NCBI RefSeq assembly: GCF_001643235.1
Contig: NZ_LQWY01000019.1
Span: 1 to 59,867 of the forward strand
Length of the DNA stretch: 59,867 nucleotides
Direction of reading: 5' to 3'
Origin: Domibacillus aminovorans
Lineage (GTDB): Bacteria > Bacillota > Bacilli > Bacillales > Domibacillaceae
Part shown: piece by piece, positions 51,702-59,768 of the stretch
How the letters are laid out: each line of letters begins with the position of its first letter
Numbering within the stretch: the stretch's first letter is position 1
Notes under the pieces: generated by a model
Seen by the model: only the letters and a program-made list of their open reading frames with translations
What the model was told of the DNA's origin: nothing
Database searches by the model: none
Position numbers and translations under genes: made by a program

Positions 51702-53144
51702 TTATAAAAGTATAGTAATGGTGGTCCCCTTATTTTCAACGCTAGTCAAATCGAGTTTCCCGTTATGAGCCAAAATAATCTCTCTTGCAATCGCCATTCC
51801 TAAACCAGTACCATGTGTGCTGGTAGTATTCGTACCGCGATAGTAGCGTTCAAAAACCTGTTCTAAATCTTTAGAGGGAATACCGCGACCATTATCAGCA
51901 ATAGTAATTTGGGTATGAAATTCTGGAGCAGTAGATATGTTGCTTGATTTTTGCTCTTGTTCACATTGTGGGTAAACGTTATCAATTCGAATATTCACAA
52001 CAACATTTTCATCGTTATGCACAAGTGCGTTGTAAATAAAGTTAAAAATCGCCCGTTTTAGTAATTTTTTATCCACTTTATGCACTGCTTTGTCCATATT
52101 TGTCTCAAATTCAACCTGTCGATCACCAAATGGTGAATCATTTAAAAGCTCAATCGTCATTTCACGTATAAACCCAACGATATTTACATCTTCAAATTGC
52201 AATGGGAGTTGTTGATTGCGCAAACGCATAGTTAAATTGAGGTCATCTAACAAATCTTTCATATACATCGAATTTCTATTAATAATCGATGTATAATCAT
52301 GCAATTCCTGTAGTGTTAAATCTGTTACACTGTCTTTCATCAATTCTGCATAACCATGGATAGAGGCGAGAGGTGTTTTCATGTCATGCGAAACATTGCT
52401 AATCCATTCCTCACGCATTTGGTCGAGATGATTACGTTCTTTCTCATGCTGATCTAATTTCACCGAAAGTTCATTCATATTGCGAAATACATCTTCATAA
52501 ACGCCTTTTGGTACGGACATCTTTTTAAATCGTCTTTCCCGAAGCTGCTGAATTCCTTCTATTAATGTGTTGAGTGGTGTCGTTAATCTTTTACCAAATA
52601 AAAATCCAATAACTATTGCAATAAAAATATCAACGATTAAAAATACTAAAAGTAAGATATTAATGTATTTAAAAACTTTAGCATAATCATAGGTCATTAC
52701 ATAGCGACCTATTCTCTGATCTTTAATCCCTAAAAAATAGCTAAAATTATGGGCTTTGCCGACAAAAACAGTCGTATTCGCATCTACTTCTTTATATTTA
52801 TACGTTTGTACAATTTCAACAGGGGAATACTCTGTTTGCAAATTTTTAGGTGTATAAAATGCTGCCACTTGCTCACCCTCATTATTCAAAAATTGTATCC
52901 AGGCATTCATGTCTTGTAGTTTTTCTAAGCCTTCTTCATTTACTATGGGTTTTTCATTTTGTAGTTCTACATATTGTGAAAAAATTCGGCTAAAGTTTTC
53001 CGCAGACCCTTCTTCTGTGCCGAATATATTATACATTGATTGTAAAATGAGTAAGCAGAAGAGTAAAATTGTATTTACAATCCCTACAATCACAACAATT
53101 GTCACAACGGATCCTAAAAAGCGCCGTGTCAATTTCCACTTCAT
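51702..53144 (-). CDS. Sensor histidine kinase with extracellular domain
   Basis: The 480-residue kinase has a first membrane helix at about 12-36, an extracytoplasmic region of about 120 residues, a second helix at about 158-180, a HAMP linker, the phosphoacceptor H near 254 in NVSHDMKTPLASIHGYAE, and the ATPase boxes NFIYNALVHN, ADNGRGIP and GTGLGMAI. Bce/Yxd-type ABC modules usually pair with short intramembrane kinases lacking an extracellular domain, so this is atypical. It is cotranscribed with the response regulator six bases upstream and is convergent with the ABC operon. Confidence 0.85.
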   Translation of the reverse strand: MKWKLTRRFLGSVVTIVVIVGIVNTILLFCLLILQSMYNIFGTEEGSAENFSRIFSQYVELQNEKPIVNEEGLEKLQDMNAWIQFLNNEGEQVAAFYTPKNLQTEYSPVEIVQTYKYKEVDANTTVFVGKAHNFSYFLGIKDQRIGRYVMTYDYAKVFKYINILLLVFLIVDIFIAIVIGFLFGKRLTTPLNTLIEGIQQLRERRFKKMSVPKGVYEDVFRNMNELSVKLDQHEKERNHLDQMREEWISNVSHDMKTPLASIHGYAELMKDSVTDLTLQELHDYTSIINRNSMYMKDLLDDLNLTMRLRNQQLPLQFEDVNIVGFIREMTIELLNDSPFGDRQVEFETNMDKAVHKVDKKLLKRAIFNFIYNALVHNDENVVVNIRIDNVYPQCEQEQKSSNISTAPEFHTQITIADNGRGIPSKDLEQVFERYYRGTNTTSTHGTGLGMAIAREIILAHNGKLDLTSVENKGTTITILL

Positions 53145-53150
53145 CTTGCC

Positions 53151-53852
53151 TCACCCCTTGGTATGTAATTTATAACCAAGCCCTTTAACAGTTATTAAAA
53201 ACGAAGGTTTTGAAGGATCTACCTCAATTTTTTCACGTAAACGGCGAATATGTACCATCACCGTATTATCGGAGCCAAAGAATTCATCGCCCCACACATG
53301 TTCAAACAAAGTTTCCTTGCTCAAAATTTGATTCGAATGATGCATAAAACAGCCCATCAGCCCAATTTCTTTAGCTGTGAGCTCAATCGTTTTGCCATCT
53401 TTTTTCAATTCTGTTTCATTGACACTAAGCTCAAAAGGACCAACATGCAAACTTTTCGAAGTCGATTTTTCCTCTGAAAAGCCAGCACGTCTCAGCTGTG
53501 CCTTCACCCGATAAGCAACTTCTTTCGGACTAAAAGGTTTGGTAATATAATCATCTCCACCTATAGCCAGTCCTAAAAGCTTATCAATTTCCTCATCCTT
53601 CGCCGACATAAATAAAATTGGCACATTTGACAATTCACGAATTTGCTTGCATAAATCATAGCCTTCGCCATCAGGTAGCATAATATCAAGCAATACAAGT
53701 GCAGGATTATACTCCTGAAACTTAGCCCAACCATCTGCAACCGTCCCTGCGGTTACAACATTTTTAATACCTTCTTTATGTAAAACTGTCTCCATCAGAC
53801 GTGCTAAATCTTCCTCATCGTCAATAATTAAAATCCACTGATCACTAGCCAT
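53151..53852 (-). CDS. OmpR/PhoB-family response regulator
   Basis: The 233-residue protein starts at the ATG at 53852, which follows AGGAGGTAGAAGA; upstream codons are not coding. The receiver has the acidic pair DDEED near 11-15, the phospho-aspartate at D56 (LVLLDIMLPDG) and the conserved lysine in YITKPFSP. The C-terminal winged helix ends VRRLREKIEVDPSKP-like, VHIRRLREKIEV then VKGLGYKL. It probably binds the 22-bp-period direct repeats at 48511-48545. Confidence 0.9.
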   Translation of the reverse strand: MASDQWILIIDDEEDLARLMETVLHKEGIKNVVTAGTVADGWAKFQEYNPALVLLDIMLPDGEGYDLCKQIRELSNVPILFMSAKDEEIDKLLGLAIGGDDYITKPFSPKEVAYRVKAQLRRAGFSEEKSTSKSLHVGPFELSVNETELKKDGKTIELTAKEIGLMGCFMHHSNQILSKETLFEHVWGDEFFGSDNTVMVHIRRLREKIEVDPSKPSFLITVKGLGYKLHTKG

Positions 53853-53920
53853 TCTTCTACCTCCTAAACAACAATCTTTACCTACAGTATAGAGTAACCC
53901 GTAATTCTTTCGCAAAAAAT

Positions 53921-54038
53921 ATAGAAGAAACACGACAAAATTAAGCTGTTTTTTATGATAATTCGCACCATCCTTTTCAACTTTTTTATAAAAGAATACC
54001 CCTGTAAGATACAATAAGAGCATGTTTTGATTAATCCT
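53921..54038 (+). repeat. Truncated left-type end L6 with the 30-bp repeat
   Basis: ATAGAAGAAACACGACAAAA plus TTAAGCTGTT (copy 2 of 9893-9922) is followed by TTCAACTTTTTTATAAAAGA (site 1) and AGAGCATGTTTTGATTAATC (half of the hairpin site). The third site and the ACA terminus are missing. Confidence 0.55.
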
Positions 54039-54062
54039 TGTGTTGTTCTACTAATAATCACC

Positions 54063-55019
54063 TTATCCATATAAATCAATTACGGCCTTAGCCATATCTC
54101 TAACAGCTTGCTTTAACGTATCGGGACGAATGATTTTTATTTGATTACTAAAGCCCAGTACATATTCTTTTGCCTCTTGTTCCGTATCAAAACATAGATT
54201 CGCTGGAATCCATCCATTTTCTTTTTTAGATTCAACATACAGAACCTGTACAAAACGTCCGGTAAACTTTATCCGCTGAATAATGGATGGAGAAATCTCG
54301 ACGTCTACCTCAAACTTCTGCAGACTTTTGATAAATGCTTGCTTAGACTCTTGCCAATAATCGACGAGATTAAATTCAGGTGGTCTTATGAATCTGTCGT
54401 TTGTCATCTCAGCAGATTTCACTCTGGATACTCTGTAGTTTTTTATCTTTTCGTTAGAGACTGCTATTAAATACCACGTTCTGCCTTTAGCAACTAATCC
54501 TAATGGCTCAACTATTCTTTCATGTATTTCATGATCGCCTCGTTCATATTCCATTTGAATTTTTCTTTCATCCCAAATGGCTTCTTGTAAGATCCCAAGA
54601 GCATTTAGTTCTTCAGAAGATTGTCTCCATGTGTCGGTATCAATGTGAATTCGGTTCCATATATCATTGGCATCTTTTTGCAATGTTTTTGGAATGGTTG
54701 CTAAAAGTTTTTGACGTGCTTCTTTCCAATCTTTTGTGAAGCCTAAATCAGAGAGCAACTGAAAGGAAGGAGAAAGAAACAAGGATTTGATTTCTCCCTC
54801 TTTTAAACCGGTAAGTTTTGTTCGATATTGCTCAAGTAATCGCCAGCCGCCTAACTTTCCTCGTTCTGCCAAAACAGGAATACCAGCAGCACTTAACGCT
54901 TCCATATCCCGATGAATCGTTCGCTCGGTCACTTCCAATTCTTTCGCCAATGCTTTTGTTGTTAATTTTTCGTTGTTCTGCAGCAACAATAATATGCTGA
55001 TGAGTCGGTCTGCTCGCAT
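54063..55019 (-). CDS. YafY-type WYL-domain transcriptional regulator
   Basis: The 318-residue protein has an N-terminal HTH_11 winged helix (RADRLISILLLLQNNEKLTT then KALAKELEVTERTIHRDMEA) and a WYL ligand-binding domain containing LVAKGRTWYLIAVSNEKIKN, followed by the WCX-like C-terminus. WYL regulators respond to small ligands or nucleic acids. It is divergent from the SDR gene 93 bases away, its likely target. Confidence 0.85.
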   Translation of the reverse strand: MRADRLISILLLLQNNEKLTTKALAKELEVTERTIHRDMEALSAAGIPVLAERGKLGGWRLLEQYRTKLTGLKEGEIKSLFLSPSFQLLSDLGFTKDWKEARQKLLATIPKTLQKDANDIWNRIHIDTDTWRQSSEELNALGILQEAIWDERKIQMEYERGDHEIHERIVEPLGLVAKGRTWYLIAVSNEKIKNYRVSRVKSAEMTNDRFIRPPEFNLVDYWQESKQAFIKSLQKFEVDVEISPSIIQRIKFTGRFVQVLYVESKKENGWIPANLCFDTEQEAKEYVLGFSNQIKIIRPDTLKQAVRDMAKAVIDLYG

Positions 55020-55112
55020 AGATTTCTCCTAAAAAAAGAATTTTTATTATGACATAAGATGTCAACTTTAAAGATTATACTAAAGATAGTACAAAATAGG
55101 GGGAAGATGCAA

Positions 55113-56024
55113 ATGCGGTCTTTAAAAGGAAAAGTAGCTTTGGTAGCAGGAGGCACAAGAGGAGCGGGACGTGGAATTGCAATGGAATTAGGAACCGCCG
55201 GAGCTACTGTTTATATTACGGGACGTACAACAAGAACCGAGGTTTCTGAATACGGGCGTTCAGAAACGATTGAAGAAACAGCAGAACTTGTCAACAATCT
55301 TGGTGGAGTGGGTATTCCTGTACAAGTAGACCATCTTGTACCTGAACAAGTGAAATCTTTATTAGAAAGAATTGAAAACGAACAGGGAAGATTAGATATC
55401 CTTGTTAATGACATTTGGGGAGGGGAATATTTGATCGAATGGAATACACCCGTCTGGAAGCACTCTCTTGAAAAAGGCTTACGGATGCTGCGTTTGGCGA
55501 TTGATACACATCTTACAACAAGTCATTACGCACTGCCTTTATTAATCAAAAATGAGAGTGGATTAGTAGTTGAAGTAACGGACGGTACAGAAGAGTATAA
55601 CAACAAAAATTACCGACTCTCTATGTTTTATGATCTAGCGAAAAGCTCAGTAAATCGTATGGCTAAGGCGTTGGCGCATGAACTTTCTCCATATGGATGC
55701 ACAGCAGTTTCTATGACACCTGGCTGGATGCGATCAGAAATTATGCTTGAGACATTTGGGGTGACTGAGGAAAATTGGAGAGAGGCAACAAAGAAAGAAC
55801 CTCATTTCGTAATCTCGGAAACACCGCGTTATATAGGACGGGCTGTTGCTGCACTAGCAAAGGATCCTGATCACCATCGTTTAAACGGGCAATCCCTCTC
55901 AAGTGGTGAACTCGCGAAGATGTATGACTTCTATGATATTGATGGATCTCAGCCGGATTGCTGGAGATACTTAGTGGAAGTTCAGGAGGCTGGAAAACCT
56001 GCTAGTGCAGAAGGATATAGATAG
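55113..56024 (+). CDS. Short-chain dehydrogenase/reductase (SDR) family oxidoreductase
   Basis: About 303 residues from the ATG at 55113 (GGGGGAAG eight bases upstream; ATG at 55107 is an alternative). The NAD(P) motif is AGGTRGAGRGIA; the catalytic YxxxK is FYDLAKSSVNRM, and the tail MTPGWMRSEIM matches classical SDRs. About 50 residues at the C-terminus exceed the basic SDR length. The substrate is unknown. It is divergent from a WYL regulator. Confidence 0.85.
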   Translation: MRSLKGKVALVAGGTRGAGRGIAMELGTAGATVYITGRTTRTEVSEYGRSETIEETAELVNNLGGVGIPVQVDHLVPEQVKSLLERIENEQGRLDILVNDIWGGEYLIEWNTPVWKHSLEKGLRMLRLAIDTHLTTSHYALPLLIKNESGLVVEVTDGTEEYNNKNYRLSMFYDLAKSSVNRMAKALAHELSPYGCTAVSMTPGWMRSEIMLETFGVTEENWREATKKEPHFVISETPRYIGRAVAALAKDPDHHRLNGQSLSSGELAKMYDFYDIDGSQPDCWRYLVEVQEAGKPASAEGYR

Positions 56025-56025
56025 A

Positions 56026-57251
56026 TGTAGGTTTGAAAAAAAGTTCGATAATTTCTAAAAAAGATTGATAAGAATAGCTTACAGATTATTGAGTCCATGA
56101 ACAGTTCTTATTTTCCATTTCATGTACAATGATGAGTAAAAAGTATTTAAAGGACAGCTACCTTCAGCAATATTTATCAAAAATCCTTTCTTTACATTCG
56201 TTATGATGGTTTTGAGGTGAGTGAAGTGTATTATAGCGAGGTTACACAAAAAACGATTGCGTTTATCGAAAGTAATTTAACAGAAGATATTCAATTAGAT
56301 TCTTTTCCAAATGTTATTGGATACTCTAAGTATCATTTGCTACGTATTTTTAAACAAGAAACGGGTAAGTCGATTGGGGAATATATTCGTATCCGTAGGC
56401 TTGCAATGGCATCAACTCTGTTACTACATTCCGATGAACCCATTATTACAATCGCTTTTTTATTTCACTTTCAATCTCAAGAAGCGTTTACAAGAGCTTT
56501 TAAAGATATGTACAGCTTACCCCCGGGGAAATATCGCAAAATCATGAAAACCATACGGATCTTAAAGGAGGAACAAATGATGAACATAAATCAACCAATT
56601 AAAGGGTGGAGCTTAAGTGGTTCAAACCCAGAGCTGTATGAAATATCTGTAGACACAAATGTATTTCATACAGGTATAAAATCAGGACTACTCGCAGCAA
56701 AAAGCGAAGCAAATATGCAACATTTTGGTACAATGATGCAAGGTTTTCAAGCGGACCAGTTCAAAGGAAAACGTTTAAAATTATCTTGCTATTTAAAAAC
56801 GGAAAATGTAGCGAAATCTGGTGCTTGGTTACGAGTAGACAATGCAGATGGTGATACACTTCAGTTTGATAATATGAGCGAGCGTTCGATTGAAGGAACA
56901 GCAGATTGGAATCATTATTCAATCGTACTGGATGTTCCCGAGCAAAGTGCATCTATCCATTTTGGCGTTTTGCTTATCGGAAGTGGAAAAGTATGGGCAG
57001 ATGGATTCTGCTTGGAGAAAGTAGACAAGAAAGTGCCTACAACAAATCTATTAGCTGCGGAAAAGCTTCCCAAGCAGCCAAGTAACTTAGATTTTAGTGA
57101 ATAATGAAAATTTATAATATTTGATTTCTTGTAAGATCTGTATCCGTAGGCTTTAGGATAAAGAATATAAAATGAATGATAAATTATCGAACTTTATCAT
57201 AAAAACTGAATACGAAACACAAGGAAAAAATCCGTTTTGATCAATCTTTTA
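56026..57251. mobile_element. Cargo module 4: R3 to truncated L7, carrying an AraC regulator
   Basis: R3 (56026-56075) starts TGTAGGTTTGAAAAAAA one base after the SDR stop and has sites GTTCGATAATTTC and TAAAAAAGATTGATAAG. L7 (57187-57251) has a site-1-like GAACTTTATCATAAAAAC and half a hairpin AATCCGTTTTGATCAATC, then breaks off at 57251. The left flank is ATAGA. The right terminus is lost. Confidence 0.45.
56226..57104 (+). CDS. AraC-family regulator with C-terminal jelly-roll-like domain
   Basis: About 292 residues from the GTG at 56226, six bases after GAGGTG; a GTG at 56217 is less likely. Two HTH units occupy the first 105 residues: NVIGYSKYHLLRIFKQETGK and FHFQSQEAFTRAFKDMYSLP with PGKYR. 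Residues 120-270 are beta-rich with Trp/Gly motifs (SGAWLRVDNADGDTLQFDNM, GSGKVWADGFCLEKV), like a carbohydrate-binding jelly roll. This DNA-binding-first order resembles Rob/SoxS relatives with effector tails. It is the only gene in module 4. Confidence 0.8.
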   Translation: MYYSEVTQKTIAFIESNLTEDIQLDSFPNVIGYSKYHLLRIFKQETGKSIGEYIRIRRLAMASTLLLHSDEPIITIAFLFHFQSQEAFTRAFKDMYSLPPGKYRKIMKTIRILKEEQMMNINQPIKGWSLSGSNPELYEISVDTNVFHTGIKSGLLAAKSEANMQHFGTMMQGFQADQFKGKRLKLSCYLKTENVAKSGAWLRVDNADGDTLQFDNMSERSIEGTADWNHYSIVLDVPEQSASIHFGVLLIGSGKVWADGFCLEKVDKKVPTTNLLAAEKLPKQPSNLDFSE

Positions 57252-57259
57252 AAGGGTAA

Positions 57260-57556
57260 ATGAAGGACTATCAAGAAAGAAAAATAGGGCTGGTTGACGA
57301 TTTGCTTGGAGAATTTAGTTTAGTTAATATATATGGATTAGGTGAAGCAAAAGTTGAGGTATTTTTAAACTTTGTAGAAATTTGTATGACTCACGGCATC
57401 TTGGACTTACATTACCATAACCTAATCTATAGTGGTGGAGAGGTTGATAAAATAGATTTAGCCATTTGTGAAAAATATCTAAAAATTCTTTCGAAAGAAG
57501 TAATGAAAGATGAAAGAAAATACAATGATGTATATAAACATTATGGGTTCAATTAA
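57260..57556 (+). CDS. Hypothetical protein, possibly 5'-truncated
   Basis: The 98-residue reading (LVDDLLGEFSLVNIYGLGEA, VEICMTHGILDLHYHNLIYS, LSKEVMKDERKYNDVYKHYG) has even coding character but no recognised family. Its ATG lies nine bases after L7 breaks off, with only AAAGGG very close upstream, so the original start was probably lost at the junction. Confidence 0.4.
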   Translation: MKDYQERKIGLVDDLLGEFSLVNIYGLGEAKVEVFLNFVEICMTHGILDLHYHNLIYSGGEVDKIDLAICEKYLKILSKEVMKDERKYNDVYKHYGFN

Positions 57557-57710
57557 TTATGTCACGGGGTACGGGATGTTAGGGATTAAACAATTCTCTG
57601 ATGTGGCTTCGAAATAAAGTTCGATAATTTTAAAAAAGTCTGATCAAAAATCAATTAACTTCCTTTATTGATAGTGCTTACAATATAAATTCATCTATAT
57701 AATGAGTGTT

Positions 57711-57764
57711 AGGCTGTCGAGCGTTTCTCGACAGCCTGAGCACCGAAATTCGGTACTTTTTCTT
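57711..57764. terminator. Two adjacent hairpins, terminator-like
   Basis: AGGCTGTCGAG and CTCGACAGCCT form a perfect 11-bp stem around CGTTT. A second small stem (ACCGAA/TTCGGT) ends in ACTTTTTC. They lie at the 3' end of the minus-strand DUF2533-like gene. Confidence 0.55.
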
Positions 57765-57787
57765 CCGTCTAATATCAGTAGATTATT

Positions 57788-58045
57788 TTACTTTAAAGAC
57801 TCCACATATGAATGAACCATTTCTGAGGTAACTAATTTACGAGTAGGTATAAACCTTTGGTTTGCAAGCACATTGATTTGCAAAGTGATTTGATTAATTT
57901 GGTCTGTTGTAAAATCCTTTTCAGCTTTACATAATTCTATAGCTCTTTGAATATAATCTTCCCGTTGTCGGTCTAAAAGGGAAAATTCAATAAATATTTG
58001 ATTTTGTTTTTGGGCATGTAACGTAAGGGCTTTATGTACACTCAT
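57788..58045 (-). CDS. DUF2533 (YpbS-like) small protein
   Basis: The 85-residue helical protein (MSVHKALTLHAQKQNQIFIE, then DQINQITLQINVLANQRFIP and TRKLVTSEMVHSYVESL) has the length and pattern of B. subtilis YpbS. The match is recalled, not searched. Function unknown. AGGAGTGAAGGAAC precedes the ATG at 58045. It is the only gene between R4 and L8. Confidence 0.6.
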   Translation of the reverse strand: MSVHKALTLHAQKQNQIFIEFSLLDRQREDYIQRAIELCKAEKDFTTDQINQITLQINVLANQRFIPTRKLVTSEMVHSYVESLK

Positions 58046-58731
58046 GTTCCTTCACTCCTATGATTTTTCTAATAGCTACTTCTATATATTTTAAACTATC
58101 AATTCCGCAGTTGATATATATAAGTTCAACTTAATTTTCTGACATGGCTTTGGAGTTCTCGGGGCAATTGAATAAGGAAAACAAAACGATCAAAATTTTT
58201 TATAAAAAAATCATTCAATTTGACACAAGAGAGCATGTTTTGATTAATCTTATTATCAAGACCTAAATTAAAAAAAGATAAATAAATTAAAGGAGATTAC
58301 ATATTTTATATGACTAATATGTAATCTCCTTTCTTAAATACTGCCAATCTCTGTTTTACCACTATTTGTGATACGGTTCAAAATGAGGTTTATAATATTT
58401 ATTGATATCAATGCTGTTAAAATAACAATTTTACTTCTTATTTTCTTTTACAATACCGAATTGAATCATAAAATATATGCTAAGTAATTAGATAAAAACA
58501 AGCATTCGTTTATCTAAAGAAAACTTAATAAAACCTTTACATAGAAATACTTAACTCTATATTTTCTAAAAGTATAATAAAATATATAGATTTATATTGA
58601 TTCCAACTTTGATAGAGATATTTTGGTGGTAAACCACGCTTGTTAACAAAAAATTAAGTGTTAAACTCAAAAAAAAACAATTAAACTCCATTGTTTGTTC
58701 AGACGCTATTCAAAACAAGGAGGAAATACTT
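58046..58731. other. Intergenic region with L8 and tagged hairpin
   Basis: Contains L8 (58188-58256), the tagged hairpin (58252-58332) and 400 bp of very AT-rich DNA with no gene; the last 100 bp should hold the promoter of the membrane-protein gene. Confidence 0.45.
58252..58332. repeat. TTATCAAGACCTAAA tag plus long hairpin, copy 2
   Basis: The tag is followed by a perfect 17-bp stem, AAAGGAGATTACATATT (58289-58305) with its complement (58316-58332). Compared with 33508-33588 the outer arm bases differ but still pair. Confidence 0.55.
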
Positions 58732-59394
58732 ATGCCATTTCCTACAAAGGTACTTCATATTTACCTTAGTGCTACATCCCTCGTGATTTCAGGAATTTTG
58801 TTTGTACTTTATCCAGCATTACGTCCCTTTTCTGATGAAACATCCATGGAAGGTGCCACAGCCTTCGCCTCCACCGAATGGTTAGTGGCACATATGCTAG
58901 CCATAGTTGCTTTCACACTACTGCCACTTGGTTTACTAGGGCTTCACAACTCATTACAAGGAACAGCAAGAAACTCACTTACCAATTGGGCGTTCGTGTT
59001 GTGTTTAGTAGGGATTGGTCTAGTTTTGCCTTTTTATGGAGGGGAAACATTCGGTCTTCATGCTATAGGGCAGGAAGCGATAAGGCAACAATCAGCCGAA
59101 CTGGTTAGTCTAGCAAATATCGTTCGTTCTGGTGCAGGCCTGGTTATGTTCCTTATAGGACTCCTACTACTTGGCATTGCCACAATTTTATTTGCTATTG
59201 CAATTTGGAGGTCTGGCAAATATCCGAAATGGAGTGGCCTTCCATTCGCATTCGGGATGTGTCTATATATTCCGCAATTTTTTGTTGGGCAACCATTGAG
59301 AGTAGTCCACGGATTATTGGTCGCTATTGGTTGCATCTGGATAGCAATAGATTTATGGAAAAGTAGCAACCAAAATATTAGCCAGAAGGCCTAG
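58732..59394 (+). CDS. Multi-span membrane protein of unknown function
   Basis: The 220-residue protein has about six hydrophobic segments: LHIYLSATSLVISGILFVLY, WLVAHMLAIVAFTLLPLGLL, NWAFVLCLVGIGLVLPF, the GLVMFLIGLLLLGIATILFA pair, and VVHGLLVAIGCIWIAIDLW. No catalytic motif or known family is recognised. A strong AAGGAGGAA precedes the ATG. It is a lone gene between repeat-rich regions. Confidence 0.6.
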   Translation: MPFPTKVLHIYLSATSLVISGILFVLYPALRPFSDETSMEGATAFASTEWLVAHMLAIVAFTLLPLGLLGLHNSLQGTARNSLTNWAFVLCLVGIGLVLPFYGGETFGLHAIGQEAIRQQSAELVSLANIVRSGAGLVMFLIGLLLLGIATILFAIAIWRSGKYPKWSGLPFAFGMCLYIPQFFVGQPLRVVHGLLVAIGCIWIAIDLWKSSNQNISQKA

Positions 59395-59601
59395 CCAAAG
59401 ATTTTTGAATCCTAAGAGGACAACAGCTTGCGTCAAGTGAGGTCATCAAGATAAAACAGAACAAGGGCAGACTGAGACTATGTAAACGCGGAGCAGTCGC
59501 CATAGCATTCTTCTTAATTGAGGGATGAGGATTGAAACGAACAGCTAGCGACGCAGGGAAATTAGATACACGATAGCCTCCATCTTAAAAGAATTTACGA
59601 G

Positions 59602-59749
59602 TTTTAATCAAACTTTTTTATAAGGACCGTATTTAGATGTGGTGCGAAAGAATCCATTTGATCAATCTTTTTTCAAAATGGATTCTTTTTTATGTCGTAG
59701 AATGCGGGTTTGTGCGAAATTTTTTATCAAGCTTTATTTCCAACTAACA
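59602..59749 (+). repeat. Left-type transposon-like end L9
   Basis: TTTTAATCAAACTTTTTTAT at 59602; hairpin GAATCCATTTGA (59650-59661)/TCAAAATGGATTC (59673-59685) with TTTTTTAT; then TTATCAAGCTTTATTTCCAA and terminal CTAACA at 59749. On the complement, TGTTAGTTGGAAATAAA keeps the 17-base spacing. Flank ACTTT. Confidence 0.7.
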
Positions 59750-59768
59750 ACTTTATTCTAAGGCAACA
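59750..59768 (+). repeat. Terminus of a second left end, L10
   Basis: ACTTTATTCTAAGGCAACA reads, on the complement, TGTTGCCTTAGAATAAAGT followed by TGTT, a subfamily-2-like core at the 17-base spacing. L9 appears to have landed in or beside this older end. Confidence 0.5.

Larger units (their letters stand above)
57602..58256. mobile_element. Cargo module 5: R4 to truncated L8, carrying a DUF2533-like gene
   Basis: R4 (57602-57645) starts TGTGGCTTCGAAATAAA followed by GTTCGATAATTTTAAAAAAG and TCTGATC. L8 (58188-58256) has ACGATCAAAATTTTTTATAA and GAGCATGTTTTGATTAATCT, then runs into the TTATCAAGACCTAAA tag. Left flank TCTGA; no right terminus. Confidence 0.45.
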
